Of a stretch of DNA of 64,000 nt, positions 8,615 through 17,622 are shown piece by piece; position 1 is the first letter of the stretch, and every line of letters starts with the position of its first letter. The notes beneath the pieces are model-generated. The model saw only the letters and a program-made list of their open reading frames with translations. It ran no database searches and was not told the origin of the DNA. Where the stretch lies: assembly GCF_030345695.1 (NCBI RefSeq), contig NZ_JAUASV010000008.1:1-64000 (forward strand), read 5' to 3'. This stretch comes from Galbitalea sp. SE-J8 (GTDB taxonomy: Bacteria > Actinomycetota > Actinomycetes > Actinomycetales > Microbacteriaceae). A program made the translations under genes and the position numbers.

Positions 8615-9901
8615 TCAGGCCAGCGGCTTGAGCTCCAGATCGTCGACGGATGCCGTCGCCCCCGTCACGCTCGCCCAGTGCGTGAACCCCGCCGCCGCGA
8701 GCGCGTCGAGCACGGGCGCCACGCGCTTCAGGCGGCGCTCGAGACGCACCCGCGTCCCGGCCGGGCCGCGCGCCACGAGCTCCGCCTTGAGCGCGGCGAG
8801 CGCCGCGACCGGCGCGTCGTCGTCGTAGAGCAGGGCGACCGCATCCGCTGAATCCGCGTCATCGAGCTCGACGAGGTCGACGAGCCGTTCGAAGCCGAGC
8901 GAGAAGCCCGTCGCCGGCACGCTCTGGCCGAGGAAGCGCCCGATCATGCCGTCGTAGCGCCCGCCGCCGCCGAGCGAGTAGCCGAGCTCGGGGTGCGCGA
9001 CCTCGAAGATCGCGCCCGTGTAGTAGCCCATCCCGCGCACCAGGAACGGGTCGAAGCGCAGCAGCTGCCGCGTCGCCGCGTCGAGGCCGTCCGCGATCGC
9101 GACGAGGTCGGCGATCGCCTCCGGGTCGATGTCCGCGGGCAGCAGCTTGCGGATCGCGCGCTCGCCGAACGACACGAACTCCGTCGTGATCGGCCGGTTC
9201 AGGAACGCGTCGAGCGCGTCCACCGGCCCGTCGGGCAGGAAGCGGTCGCGCAGCTCCTGCACGACGCCCGCGGGCCCGATCTTGTCGAGCTTGTCGATCG
9301 TGATGAGCACGGCGGCGTGCTCCCCGGCCGGGAAGCCGAGCGAGGTGAGCAGCGCGGTCAGGATGCGGCGGTCGTTGATGCGGATCGTCGCGCCGCGGAT
9401 GCCGAGCGCCTCGATCGCGGCCGTCGTCGCCTGGATGAGCTCGACCTCGGCGAGCGGCCCCTTCTCGCCGATGATGTCGATGTCGCACTGGACGAACTGG
9501 CGGTACCGGCCCTTCTGCGGTCGCTCCGCACGCCACACCGGCGCGATCTGGATCGAGCGGAACACCCGCGGCAGGTCGGCGTGGTGCGAGGCGTAGAACC
9601 GGGCGAGCGGCACGGTGAGGTCGAAGCGCAGGCCGAGGTCGGCGAGGTCGAGCGGCTCCGTCGCGCGCTGGAAGTCGTCGATCGTGAGCCCGCGCTTCAG
9701 GATGCCGAACGCGAGCTTCTCGTTGTCGCCGCCGAGTCCGGCGTGCAGGCGGTCCGAGTCCTCGACGACGGGCGTCTCGATCTCGTCGAAGCCGTGCGCA
9801 CGGTAGGTGCTCCGGATCACCGAGAGCACGCGTTCGCGCCGCGCCTTCTCCGCGGGGAGGAAGTCGCGCATGCCGCGCGGCGGATTCACCTGTGTCGCCA
9901 T
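8615..9901 (-). CDS. hisS: Histidyl-tRNA synthetase
   Basis: 428-residue class II aminoacyl-tRNA synthetase charging tRNA-His. Motif 2 is seen in RYRQFVQCDIDIIGE, the histidine-specific loops in FDLTVPLARFYA and GMGYYTGAIFEV, motif 3 in GYSLGGGGRYDGMIGRFL, and the anticodon-binding domain covers roughly the last 90 residues. The start ATG at 9901 has the box AAGAAT six bases upstream, which suggests leaderless transcription. It is divergent from the ABC transporter gene, with only 35 nt between starts. Confidence 0.97.
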   Translation of the reverse strand: MATQVNPPRGMRDFLPAEKARRERVLSVIRSTYRAHGFDEIETPVVEDSDRLHAGLGGDNEKLAFGILKRGLTIDDFQRATEPLDLADLGLRFDLTVPLARFYASHHADLPRVFRSIQIAPVWRAERPQKGRYRQFVQCDIDIIGEKGPLAEVELIQATTAAIEALGIRGATIRINDRRILTALLTSLGFPAGEHAAVLITIDKLDKIGPAGVVQELRDRFLPDGPVDALDAFLNRPITTEFVSFGERAIRKLLPADIDPEAIADLVAIADGLDAATRQLLRFDPFLVRGMGYYTGAIFEVAHPELGYSLGGGGRYDGMIGRFLGQSVPATGFSLGFERLVDLVELDDADSADAVALLYDDDAPVAALAALKAELVARGPAGTRVRLERRLKRVAPVLDALAAAGFTHWASVTGATASVDDLELKPLA

Positions 9902-9907
9902 CCCTCG

Positions 9908-9936
9908 ATTCTTCCAGTTCGACTACCGTGTCGAAC
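9908..9936. promoter_or_regulatory. Compact divergent leaderless promoters, 20-bp inverted repeat
   Basis: Between the divergent hisS and ABC ATPase starts only 35 nt remain. On the minus strand AAGAAT (9913-9908) lies 6 nt before the hisS ATG; on the plus strand TACCGT (9924-9929) lies 7 nt before the ATPase ATG. The second box is the spacer of a perfect 7-bp-arm inverted repeat, GTTCGACTACCGTGTCGAAC (9917-9936), which ends right at the start codon, a plausible operator. Confidence 0.55.
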
Positions 9937-10884
9937 ATGAGCGAAGATGCAATGGCCTCCGGCATCGTGGTCGAGCGGGTCGGCCGCTCCTTCGGGGCGG
10001 TGCACGCCGTGCGATCCGCGACCTTCACCGCCCGCGCCGGACAGGTGACCGCGCTCGTCGGCCCGAACGGATCGGGCAAGACGACGCTCATGCTCATGCT
10101 CGCGTCGCTGCTCGCCCCGGACGCGGGCCGCATCCGCGTCGCGGGGGCCGACCCCGTGACGGATGCCGCTGCCGTCCGCGCGCGGATCGGCTGGATGCCC
10201 GACGTGCTCGGCTCGTGGCCGTCGCTCACCGTGCGCCAGACCCTCGTCACGACCGCCCGGCTCTACCGCCTGCCGGTCGCCCGCGCGCGCGCCCGGGCCG
10301 CCGAGCTCATCGCGGAGGTCGGGCTCACCGAGCTCGCCGACCGGCCGACGAAAGTGCTCAGCCGGGGGCAGAAGCAGCGGCTCTCGCTCGCCCGCGCGCT
10401 CGTGCACGATCCCGACGTGCTGCTGCTCGACGAGCCGGCATCGGGGCTCGATCCGCGCGCCCGCATCGAGCTGCGCGAGCTCGTGCGGCGGCTCGCCGCC
10501 GCGGGCAAGACCGTGCTCGTGTCCAGCCACGTGCTCGCCGAGCTGGACGAGATGGCCGACGACGCGGTGTACCTCGACCGCGGCGAGACCGCCGCGGCGG
10601 GCGCGCTCGAGCGGGCGCGGTCCACGGCGCGTCCGTGGCGCATCCGTGCCGCGAGCGGCGACGCGCGGGCCGCGCTCGCCGCCGCCGGCGTCGATGCGGC
10701 GACCATCGCGACCGATCGCGGCGACCTGCTCGTGCCCGTCGCGGGTGAGGGTGCCGCGGCCGACCTGCTCGCGGCGCTCGTCACGGCCGGGGTGCGGGTG
10801 AGCGTGTTCGCCCCGGCGGTCGGCGACCTCGAGCAGGCGTTCCTCGAGCTCGGCGCCGGTCCGATCGACGGGGGTGCGTCGTGA
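9937..10884 (+). CDS. ABC transporter ATP-binding protein
   Basis: 315-residue ABC ATPase of the ABC-2/antibiotic-exporter type. Walker A is GPNGSGKTT (near residue 50), the Q-loop region follows, the signature is a slightly unusual LSRGQKQRLSLARAL, Walker B is VLLLDEPASGLDP, and the H-loop is SSHVLAE. A C-terminal extension of about 90 residues (after residue 225) resembles the dimerising tail of CcmA/BcrA-like proteins. Its stop overlaps the start of the permease by four bases, so the two form one transporter. The ATG at 9937 is favoured because it is 7 nt after a TACCGT box; a second ATG at 9951 is possible. Substrate unknown. Confidence 0.9.
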   Translation: MSEDAMASGIVVERVGRSFGAVHAVRSATFTARAGQVTALVGPNGSGKTTLMLMLASLLAPDAGRIRVAGADPVTDAAAVRARIGWMPDVLGSWPSLTVRQTLVTTARLYRLPVARARARAAELIAEVGLTELADRPTKVLSRGQKQRLSLARALVHDPDVLLLDEPASGLDPRARIELRELVRRLAAAGKTVLVSSHVLAELDEMADDAVYLDRGETAAAGALERARSTARPWRIRAASGDARAALAAAGVDAATIATDRGDLLVPVAGEGAAADLLAALVTAGVRVSVFAPAVGDLEQAFLELGAGPIDGGAS

Positions 10885-11954
10885 GCGGCTGGCTCGACGG
10901 CCTGCGGGTCGTGCTCGGTCTCGAGCTGCGGCAGAAGCTCACGGGGGTCGCCTGGTGGGTGCTGCTCGGCGTCTACGCGCTGCTGCTGCTCGTCGTCACC
11001 GGGGTCGTGACGTTCATCGACGGCGCGTTCCGGGGCTCCGGCACGGGACTCGACGGCTCGACGATCTACTCCTCGATCATCTTCGTGGTGCTGCTGCTCG
11101 CCTCGCTCGTGACGCCCGCGCTCAGCGGCACGGCCATCAACGGCGACCGGGATGCCGGCACGCTCGCGACGACGCAGGTCACGCTCATCACGACCGGCCA
11201 GCTGACCGTGGGCAAGTTCCTCGCGGCGTGGGTCGCGGCGCTCGCGTTCCTCGCGGCATCCGTGCCCTTCCTGCTGTTCTCGTGGATCGTCGGCGGCGTC
11301 GAGGTCGATGTCGTGCTCGTCTCGCTCGCCGTGCTCGCGGTCGAGCTCGGCGTCGTCGCCGCGGTGGGCGTGGGCCTGTCCGGGCTCGTGCGGCGCCCGC
11401 TGTTCTCGGTCGTGGTGACCTATCTCGTGGTCGCCGCGCTGAGCGTCGGCACGCTCATCGCGTTCGGGCTCGGCTCGCTCGCGGCCTCCTCGCCGGCCAC
11501 GTACACGTACGTGAGCGCGTCGGACTACGACGACGTCACCGGACTGCCCACCGCGTGCGGCGAGCCGCAGGTGACCCACTCGTCCGTGCCGCGGCCCGAC
11601 CGCGTGTGGGGGCTGCTCGCCACGAACCCGTACGTCGTGCTCGCGGACGCGATCCCGACGCACTACGGCGCCCACGGCGAGCCGGATGACGCCTTCGGCG
11701 GCCTCAAGTGGACCGTGCGGCAGGCGCAGATCACCCCCGAGCTCGACGGCCACTCCGACGAGTGCGAGCAGGCGCGTCAGGGCTACACGTGGCCGGAGCC
11801 GCCGACCGCCGAGCAGACGATCGACTCGACGACGCCGAGCTGGTTCGTCGGCCTCATCGTGCAGGTCGTGCTCGCAGCGCTGCCGCTGTGGGGCGGGTTC
11901 GCGCGGCTGCGCACCCCGGCGCGCCGGCTCGCGGCCGGCTCCCGGATCGCCTGA
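10881..11954 (+). CDS. ABC transporter permease (ABC-2 type)
   Basis: 357-residue membrane partner of the preceding ATPase, starting with the GTG that overlaps its stop. Helices are seen at about residues 28-50, 68-90, 115-140, 145-165, 172-200, and one near the C terminus (327-345). The region between about 205 and 320 is a large Trp/Pro-rich hydrophilic domain, probably outside the cell, with cysteines near residues 229 and 292. The early GTAINGDRDAGTLATTQVT segment is typical of ABC-2 permeases such as those for gliding or lipid/drug export. Substrate unknown. Confidence 0.85.
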   Translation: MSGWLDGLRVVLGLELRQKLTGVAWWVLLGVYALLLLVVTGVVTFIDGAFRGSGTGLDGSTIYSSIIFVVLLLASLVTPALSGTAINGDRDAGTLATTQVTLITTGQLTVGKFLAAWVAALAFLAASVPFLLFSWIVGGVEVDVVLVSLAVLAVELGVVAAVGVGLSGLVRRPLFSVVVTYLVVAALSVGTLIAFGLGSLAASSPATYTYVSASDYDDVTGLPTACGEPQVTHSSVPRPDRVWGLLATNPYVVLADAIPTHYGAHGEPDDAFGGLKWTVRQAQITPELDGHSDECEQARQGYTWPEPPTAEQTIDSTTPSWFVGLIVQVVLAALPLWGGFARLRTPARRLAAGSRIA

Positions 11955-12187
11955 TCCCGGAACTGCGCCGCAGATCCGCCACTGGTCGTCGGCACTCGCA
12001 GATCGTCCAGCGCCCGCCGATCCCACCCGACGGAGCTCGCGCAGAGCGACTCGCTGGATCCTCGGGTCGATCGAGCGTGTCCGCTGCGCCGCCACGACCG
12101 TCCGGTCTCCTCGTCGCCGAACGACCGGATCATCGCGTGACGATGTCCCGCCCCGCGTCGACAACACGGGCGTAATGCGTGCGTCCG

Positions 12188-12847
12188 CTACTCGCTCCTG
12201 GAGCTCGCGTCCGCCGCCTCGCGGGAGCGGATGTCGTCGCTCAGCGCGCGGACGGCGGCGCGCATCGCTCGCTCCGGGTCGAGCCCCTTGGCCCGGGCGC
12301 CCACGACGAGGCCCATGAGCAGCGCCCCGAGCTCCTCCTCGGTGCCGGGCACGTCGGCCGCGACCGGCTCGGCGCCGACCTTCTCGGCGCGACCGACGAC
12401 CTTGTCGGCGAGCGCGAGCGCGGGCATGCCCGCCGGGATGCCGTCGAGCACGCTCGTGCGCTCGGGCTTCTCGACGGCCTTGACCCGGTCCCAGAGCGCG
12501 ACGACGGCATCCGCGGTCCCGGCGTCGACGGTGCCGAAGACGTGCGGGTGACGTCCGACCATCTTCGCCGTCATCCGTTCGGCGACGTCCTCGATCGTGA
12601 AGCCCTCCTCCGCGGTGTGCGCCGCGATGTCGGCGTGGAACAGCACCTGGTAGAGCACGTCGCCGAGCTCCTCGAGCAGGTCGTCGCGGCCGCCGGACTC
12701 GATCGCGTCGACGAGCTCGTACGTCTCCTCGACGAGGTAGCGCACGAGGCTCGCGTGCGTCTGCTCGGCGTCCCACGCGCATCCGCCGGGCGCGCGCAGC
12801 CGCTCGAGCGTCGCGACGAGCTCGTCGAGCCTCGGATGCTCGCTCAC
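12188..12847 (-). CDS. mazG: MazG nucleoside triphosphate pyrophosphohydrolase
   Basis: 219-residue MazG-family enzyme that hydrolyses (d)NTPs to NMP and pyrophosphate, a house-cleaning role. The metal-binding EExxE...D signature is present as EETYELVDAIE followed by LLEELGDVLYQVLFH (residues 40-75), then EGFTIEDVAERMTAKMVGRHPHVFG, the classic MazG block. It is shorter than E. coli MazG (263 aa) and its second half has decayed motifs, common in actinobacteria. It overlaps the upstream hypothetical gene by four bases. The 233 nt between this gene and the ABC permease end (11955-12187) show no credible gene. Confidence 0.95.
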   Translation of the reverse strand: MSEHPRLDELVATLERLRAPGGCAWDAEQTHASLVRYLVEETYELVDAIESGGRDDLLEELGDVLYQVLFHADIAAHTAEEGFTIEDVAERMTAKMVGRHPHVFGTVDAGTADAVVALWDRVKAVEKPERTSVLDGIPAGMPALALADKVVGRAEKVGAEPVAADVPGTEEELGALLMGLVVGARAKGLDPERAMRAAVRALSDDIRSREAADASSRSE

Positions 12848-13428
12848 GCTGTCCCCGGGAACGGGTCGCCGTAGCGCTCGAGCGCGTCCTGGTAGCGGCC
12901 GCCGATCGTGAGCCGGGTGATCTCGCCCGGGTCGAACGATGAGGGCTCGTCGTGCCAGACGCCCGCGGTGTCGATCTCGAGCAGCCAGATGTCGCCGTCG
13001 TCCTCGCCGCGGGTGGCGCGGCCGATGAACAGCACGTCCGGGTCCTCGTCGTCCTCGACGTAGACGCCGATCAGGCTCGTCGCGTCGATGACGCGGCGCG
13101 CGACCTCGAGCTGGGGCAGGGCGAGCGCCTCGAGCAGGTCGAGGGGCACGGCGGGCATGGCGAGCGACTCCACGGCGGCGCGGCGCACGTACGCCTGGTA
13201 CTCGGGCGGCTCGACCTCGACGGCGGTCACGTCGGCGATGCGCGCGACGTCCCAGCCCTCGAAGTACACCGAGTCGTCGTAGACCGCGACCATGAACCAG
13301 TCGCGTCCGACGGCGACGACCGTGCCGCGCAGCACGTCCACGTCCTCGAACAGGCCGTCGCGCAGCACCTTCACGCGATCCCCCGAGGCGTAGGCGCTGC
13401 GGAGGTCGTCGAGGAGGGAGCCGGCCAC
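12844..13428 (-). CDS. Conserved hypothetical protein before mazG
   Basis: 194-residue acidic soluble protein I cannot assign. The N-terminal half reads like a small beta-barrel (GDRVKVLRDGLFEDVDVLRGTVVAVGRDW, then WFMVAVYDDSVYFEGWDVARI), and the second half has acidic strands (VYVEDDEDPDVLFIGRATRGEDDGDIWLLEID). No signal peptide or membrane helix. Its stop overlaps the mazG start by four bases, so it is co-translated with mazG; I recall similar neighbours of mazG in related genera. Confidence 0.8.
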   Translation of the reverse strand: MAGSLLDDLRSAYASGDRVKVLRDGLFEDVDVLRGTVVAVGRDWFMVAVYDDSVYFEGWDVARIADVTAVEVEPPEYQAYVRRAAVESLAMPAVPLDLLEALALPQLEVARRVIDATSLIGVYVEDDEDPDVLFIGRATRGEDDGDIWLLEIDTAGVWHDEPSSFDPGEITRLTIGGRYQDALERYGDPFPGTA

Positions 13429-13450
13429 GGTGAAAGGCTATCGGCTCGGG

Positions 13451-14905
13451 TCAGCGCTCGGGCGTGACCGCGTCCACCGCGGCCGGCTCCGCGGGACGGT
13501 GCAGGTCGGTGCGCGGCATGACGACGGATGCCACGACGCAGCCGAGCGCGACGATCGCGACGCCGAGGAACACGGCCCCGCCCGCGGCGACCATGCCGCC
13601 CGGCGAGGACTCGTCCGCGCCGTGCGCCGCGAGCACGCCGTTCGCCACCGCGCCGAAGATCGCGACGCCCACGGCGCTGCCGACGGAGCGGGCGAACATG
13701 TTCGCGCCGGTCACGACGCCCCGCTCGTTCCACGGCACGCTCGACTGCGCGGCGATGAGCGACGGCGTCGCGACGAGCCCCATGCCGAGGCCGACGACGA
13801 AGCACGCCGCCCCGACGCCGACGATGTTCGGCGTGCCGGCGATGCCCGCGAGCACCGCGCCGCCGACGAACGCGATCGAGGTGCCGAGGATCGCCGCGGT
13901 GCGGAACCCCCAGCGCAGGTAGACGAGCCGGCCGGACAGCGACGCGGCGATCGGCCAGCCGAGGGTGAGGAACGCGAGGGCGAACCCCGCGGCGAGCGGC
14001 GGCGCGCCGAGGGTCGTCTCGAGGTAGGCGGGCACGTACGACGTGAGCCCGATGAGCGCGACGCCGACCCCGAGCGAGAGCAGCGCGGTCGTGAGCAGCA
14101 GACGGCGGGAGAGCACCCAGAGCGGCAGCACGGGCTCCGCGGCCCGGCGCTCCGCGAGCACGAAGCCGACGAGCAGCGCGGCGCCGAGCGCGAACGCCGC
14201 GATCGACGGCGCCGAGTCCCAGGCCCAGCCGACGCCGCCCTCGAGCACGCCGAGCACGAGCGCCGTGAGCGCGAGCGTGAGCAGCACCGCGCCGGCGACG
14301 TCGATGCGGTGCCGCCGCGGCTCGAGACGCTCGTGGAACGACCGCGCGATGAGCAGCACCGCGACGACGCACAGCGGCACGTTGACGAAGAAGATCCAGC
14401 GCCACGACACGAACTGGCTGAACAGGCCGCCGAGGGTCGGCCCGATGACGGATGACGCGGCCCACACGCTCGCGACGTAGCCCTGCGCCTTGGCCCGCTC
14501 CGCGACCGAGTAGATGTCGCCCATGATCGTGATGCTCATCGGCTGCACGGCTCCGGCGCCGAGTCCCTGCACGGCGCGGAACACGATGAGCGCGGGCATG
14601 CTCCAGGCGACGCCGCACAGGATCGAGCCGGCCAGGAACAGCCCGATGCCGATGAGCATGATCGGCTTGCGGCCGATCGTGTCGGCGAGCTTCGCGTACA
14701 CCGGCACGGTGACGGCCTGCGCGAGCAGGTAGACCGAGAACAGCCACGGGAACAGCGCGAACCCGCCGACGTCGGCGACGATCGACTGCACCGCCGTCGC
14801 GACGACCGTCGCGTCGATCGCCACGAGGCCGGTCGAGACCATGATCGCGATGAGCACCGGCCCACGCTCGGAACGGAAACCCACGCTGTTGCTCATCGGT
14901 CTCAT
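13451..14905 (-). CDS. MFS exporter, DHA2-like
   Basis: 484-residue proton-driven efflux protein with about 14 helices. Helix 1 carries GLVAIDATVVATAVQSIV, motif A is YAKLADTIGRKP, and the TM5 motif C region is SVIGPTLGGLFSQFVSWRWIFFVNVP. The gene starts 31 nt after the TetR gene on the same strand, so it is the likely target of that regulator. Start is ATG at 14905, with an in-frame ATG at 14896 as alternative. Substrate unknown; drug, antibiotic or small-metabolite export is the family expectation. Confidence 0.9.
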   Translation of the reverse strand: MRPMSNSVGFRSERGPVLIAIMVSTGLVAIDATVVATAVQSIVADVGGFALFPWLFSVYLLAQAVTVPVYAKLADTIGRKPIMLIGIGLFLAGSILCGVAWSMPALIVFRAVQGLGAGAVQPMSITIMGDIYSVAERAKAQGYVASVWAASSVIGPTLGGLFSQFVSWRWIFFVNVPLCVVAVLLIARSFHERLEPRRHRIDVAGAVLLTLALTALVLGVLEGGVGWAWDSAPSIAAFALGAALLVGFVLAERRAAEPVLPLWVLSRRLLLTTALLSLGVGVALIGLTSYVPAYLETTLGAPPLAAGFALAFLTLGWPIAASLSGRLVYLRWGFRTAAILGTSIAFVGGAVLAGIAGTPNIVGVGAACFVVGLGMGLVATPSLIAAQSSVPWNERGVVTGANMFARSVGSAVGVAIFGAVANGVLAAHGADESSPGGMVAAGGAVFLGVAIVALGCVVASVVMPRTDLHRPAEPAAVDAVTPER

Positions 14906-14936
14906 TCGACCACGAGTCGGGAGCCGCGCGCTGGGG

Positions 14937-15509
14937 TCAGGCGGTCCCGCCCGGCCACCAGTCCGGGTAGAGCTGCTCGACCGCGACGAGCAGGGCGCGC
15001 GTGTCGCGCCGGCCGGACCGCAGCCATACGGCGATGACGCCCACGAACGCGTCGGCGAACCAGCTCGCGGCGAGCTCGTCGGCGTCGATGCCGTCGACCG
15101 TGAACGGCACCCGGATCGCGCCGCGCGCCATGAGCTCGCGCGAGGTCGCCGCGAAATGCGAGCCGAGCATCGAGCGCAGGTTCGCGCCGTCGGCGTCGAG
15201 CTCGCGCGCGTAGATGTCCGCGTGCCGGGCGACGAGCTCGAACACCTCGATCGTGACCTCGCGCACGCGCTCGTCGATGTCGGCGGCCGACACGTCGTCG
15301 AACCGGGACCGCACCCCGTCGAGCGGCGCCGTCAGGGCGGCGCGCAGCAGCTCGGCGGGCGAGCCGGCGTGCTCGTAGACGGTCGAGCGGTGAACCTCGG
15401 CGACCCGGGCGACGCGCGTCATGGTGACCTCCGCGATCGGTCCCTCCTCGGCGAGCGCGATCGCCGCCGCGAACAGCCGAGCGCGGGTGCGGCGCTGTCG
15501 GGCATCCAT
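14937..15509 (-). CDS. TetR family transcriptional regulator
   Basis: 190-residue repressor. The N-terminal helix-turn-helix is visible as ALAEEGPIAEVTMTRVARVAEVHRSTVYEHAGSPAELLRAAL (residues 15-57); the rest is an all-helical ligand-binding domain with Trp-rich helices near the C terminus (SWFADAFVGVIAVWLRSG). The ATG at 15509 has GGAGACC upstream. It lies between the FUSC-like gene and the MFS exporter on the same strand and probably controls the exporter. Confidence 0.9.
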   Translation of the reverse strand: MDARQRRTRARLFAAAIALAEEGPIAEVTMTRVARVAEVHRSTVYEHAGSPAELLRAALTAPLDGVRSRFDDVSAADIDERVREVTIEVFELVARHADIYARELDADGANLRSMLGSHFAATSRELMARGAIRVPFTVDGIDADELAASWFADAFVGVIAVWLRSGRRDTRALLVAVEQLYPDWWPGGTA

Positions 15510-15578
15510 CGAGGGGTCTCCATCGAATCGGGAGGACGAGAACCGGCGGAGATCTCGCGCCCGATCGTAGCGCGGCGG

Positions 15579-15641
15579 CGCGACGGCGAGCGGATGCCCG
15601 CGCGCCCCGGCGCGACGGCGAAGGGATGCCCGCGCGCCCCG
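15579..15641. repeat. 31-bp direct repeat upstream of tetR
   Basis: Two tandem copies of a 31-bp unit (GCGACGGCGAGCGGATGCCC and following GC-rich bases; the second copy differs by CG to AA) fill the middle of the 211-nt gap between the TetR and FUSC-like genes. No promoter is obvious inside it. Confidence 0.75.
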
Positions 15642-15720
15642 GTGGCCCCCGCCCGGCGCCGCGTCGGAGCTGGATCGAGCCTCGCCGCCGACGTCACTAC
15701 CCGCCGCCGGACGCTGACCG

Positions 15721-17184
15721 TCAACCGGTCGGCGGGCCGGATGCCGCGTCCGCGATGGCGCCGAGGGCCGCGGCGAGGTCGCCCCGGTCCCGCAGCGCGA
15801 CGCGCGCGGCCCCGATGGCGCGGCGCACCGCGGGCGGCGCGGGGTCGGGCGACGCGGGCGCGGGCGACGCGGGCGCGGGGTCAGGGTCGGGCGCGGGGTC
15901 GGGGTCGGACGCGGGCGCGGGCGCGGGTGCGCCATCCGCACCGGATGCGGCGGACGCGAGCACCGCATCCGTCGCCGCGCGCGCGAGCAGCACCCAGTCG
16001 CCCGGCGCCGACCCGCCGCGGGAGCGACGGATGCGGCGCAGCACGAGCCACGGCTCGGCCACCTCGTCGAGGCGGCCACGAGCGTCCTCGACGTCGGCGG
16101 GCTCCCCGGCGGCGCGCGCGCCGAGCGCGGCGAGCAGGTCGGCGAGGCGGCGGCGCAGCACGTCGAGGGAGCGGACCGGCAGCACGAACCACGCCGCGAG
16201 CACGCCGATCGCCGCGCCGAGGGCGATGGCCACGACGCGGGCACCGGCGTCGAGCGGCACACCAGTGAGCGCCGCCTGGGAGAGTGCGAGCACGAGGGTC
16301 ACCGCGAACGCCCACCAGGCGTAGCTCGCGGCCCGGGCCACGAGTCCCGCGGCGAGCACGACCACGCACACGACGACGAGCGCCGGCCCCGACAGCTCGA
16401 GCCGGTCGACGACGAGCAGCACGATCAGCGTCGCCGCGAGTGCCCCGACGAGCCGTAGCCCGCTGCGGAGCAGCACGTCGGCCCGCCCGCGATTTCCGCT
16501 GTGCACGAGGTAGGCGGTGAGCACGACCCATCCGACGTGCTCCCCGACGAGCAGGGCGCCGAGCGCGAACGCGACCGCGACGGCCAGACCGAGCTGGAGC
16601 GCCATCCGCGTGCTCGGCCTCGGGCGCAGCCGGCTCCGGCGGTCGACGGTCCGCGCGGCGGCCGGGCGGCGCCCGGCGACGCGGTCGCCCACGGCGCGGT
16701 CGCCCACGACGCGGTCGCCCACGACGCGTGCGAGCACGGCCGCGGCGAGCGCGAGCAGGGCGATGAGCACCGTCGCGAGCGGGCCGGACGCGGATGCCGC
16801 ACCACCCCCGACGAGCAGCGTCACGAGCGGGAGCGCGATGAGGGAGCCGACGCGCGAGCCGACCTCGCCGAACCGCCGCAGCCACACGCTCGCGGCCATC
16901 CCGGCCGAGAACGCCAGCGCGCCGACGGCCGGCACGGCGTGCAGCAGCAGCCCGACGCCCGCGGTCATGAGCGCGACGACAGGCAGCAGCACGAGGGCCT
17001 CGGCGCGTCCGCGCCAGGATGCGTTCAGCCGGCTGCGCGAGAACGTCAGCGCGAGCACGCCGCCGAGCACGAAGTCCCCGCCGCCGCGACCGGCCAGCCC
17101 GAGCACGGCGAACGTCACGACGATCGCCGACGTCGCCTCGAGCGCCGGGCGCAGACCGCGCCGCAGCACCTCCCCCGTCTGCAC
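15721..17184 (-). CDS. FUSC-family (aromatic acid exporter-like) membrane protein
   Basis: 487-residue protein with two sets of hydrophobic helices (about residues 15-160 and 193-330), each resembling the repeated membrane domain of FUSC/ArAE exporters; the second set contains the family-like LTAYLVHSGNRGRADVLLRSGLRLVGAL segment. A hydrophilic linker between the sets carries a 15-bp-unit array (VVGDR repeated, 16679-16729), and the C-terminal region after residue 425 has an Asp-Pro-Ala repeat. It may export aromatic acids or similar compounds, which is family inference. Start ATG at 17184; no neighbour appears co-transcribed. Confidence 0.75.
   Translation of the reverse strand: MQTGEVLRRGLRPALEATSAIVVTFAVLGLAGRGGGDFVLGGVLALTFSRSRLNASWRGRAEALVLLPVVALMTAGVGLLLHAVPAVGALAFSAGMAASVWLRRFGEVGSRVGSLIALPLVTLLVGGGAASASGPLATVLIALLALAAAVLARVVGDRVVGDRAVGDRVAGRRPAAARTVDRRSRLRPRPSTRMALQLGLAVAVAFALGALLVGEHVGWVVLTAYLVHSGNRGRADVLLRSGLRLVGALAATLIVLLVVDRLELSGPALVVVCVVVLAAGLVARAASYAWWAFAVTLVLALSQAALTGVPLDAGARVVAIALGAAIGVLAAWFVLPVRSLDVLRRRLADLLAALGARAAGEPADVEDARGRLDEVAEPWLVLRRIRRSRGGSAPGDWVLLARAATDAVLASAASGADGAPAPAPASDPDPAPDPDPAPASPAPASPDPAPPAVRRAIGAARVALRDRGDLAAALGAIADAASGPPTG
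16679..16729. repeat. 15-bp tandem repeat inside FUSC-like gene
   Basis: Three and a half copies of GCGGTCGCCCACGAC in the linker between the two membrane halves, encoding repeated Val-Gly-Asp-Arg-Val/Ala on the minus strand. In-frame unit length keeps the gene open. Confidence 0.85.
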
Positions 17185-17308
17185 GGCCCGAGCCTACGAC
17201 GGACGGCTCGCCGCGCCGGGGCGGCCCGCGACGACGAACGGATGCCGGAGTGCCGGCGGCACCCCGGCATCCCCGCATCCGCAACCCCGCGACCCCCGCC
17301 GCCCGCGC

Positions 17309-17622
17309 GCCCCCGCGCGTCGCCTGGAACGGATTTCACGGAGATCCGTCGGGAAGTGGCCTCGCCAGCCAGGCGGTGTGTTGTTGAACCCGCGGTGATC
17401 CGTGAGATCCGTTGTGGGCGCGCTGCCCCGCGCGCCTCGAACGGGGGGCGGCCCAGGGCTGGCACCCTGGACGCATGCGCGTGCTCCTCGCCGGTGCGTC
17501 CGGCAGGATCGGGCGCCTCGTCATCCCTCGCCTGATCGCAGCGGGACACGGGGTGGTCGGCACGACGCGGCATCCCGGCGGCCTGGCCGGCACGGGCGCC
17601 GAGGAGTTCGTCGGCGACGTGC
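17309..17622 (+). repeat. Inverted duplication, copy A (314 bp)
   Basis: Nearly identical to the reverse complement of 26782-27095 (only a few mismatches by eye). It contains the upstream region and the first 49 codons of the epimerase gene: the ATG at 17475, the Rossmann loop GASGRIGR and onward to EEFVGDV. Identity stops sharply at 17622, where the remnant of the minus-strand secreted protein begins. The upstream part holds short dyads (ACGGAT...ATCCGT). The stretch 17185-17308 before it has no gene. Confidence 0.95.

Noticed and set aside
11955-12187. Possible small gene between the ABC permease and mazG
   Set aside because: The frames there lack start signals and sensible composition; seen as an ordinary gap between convergent genes.
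10263-12782. 839-codon minus-strand frame crossing the ABC genes and mazG
   Set aside because: Composition is antisense-like and it conflicts with three well-supported genes.
15836-15935. Asp-Pro-Ala repeats in the FUSC-like gene as a separate surface repeat protein
   Set aside because: They lie in the tail of one continuous reading frame, and no export signal precedes them.
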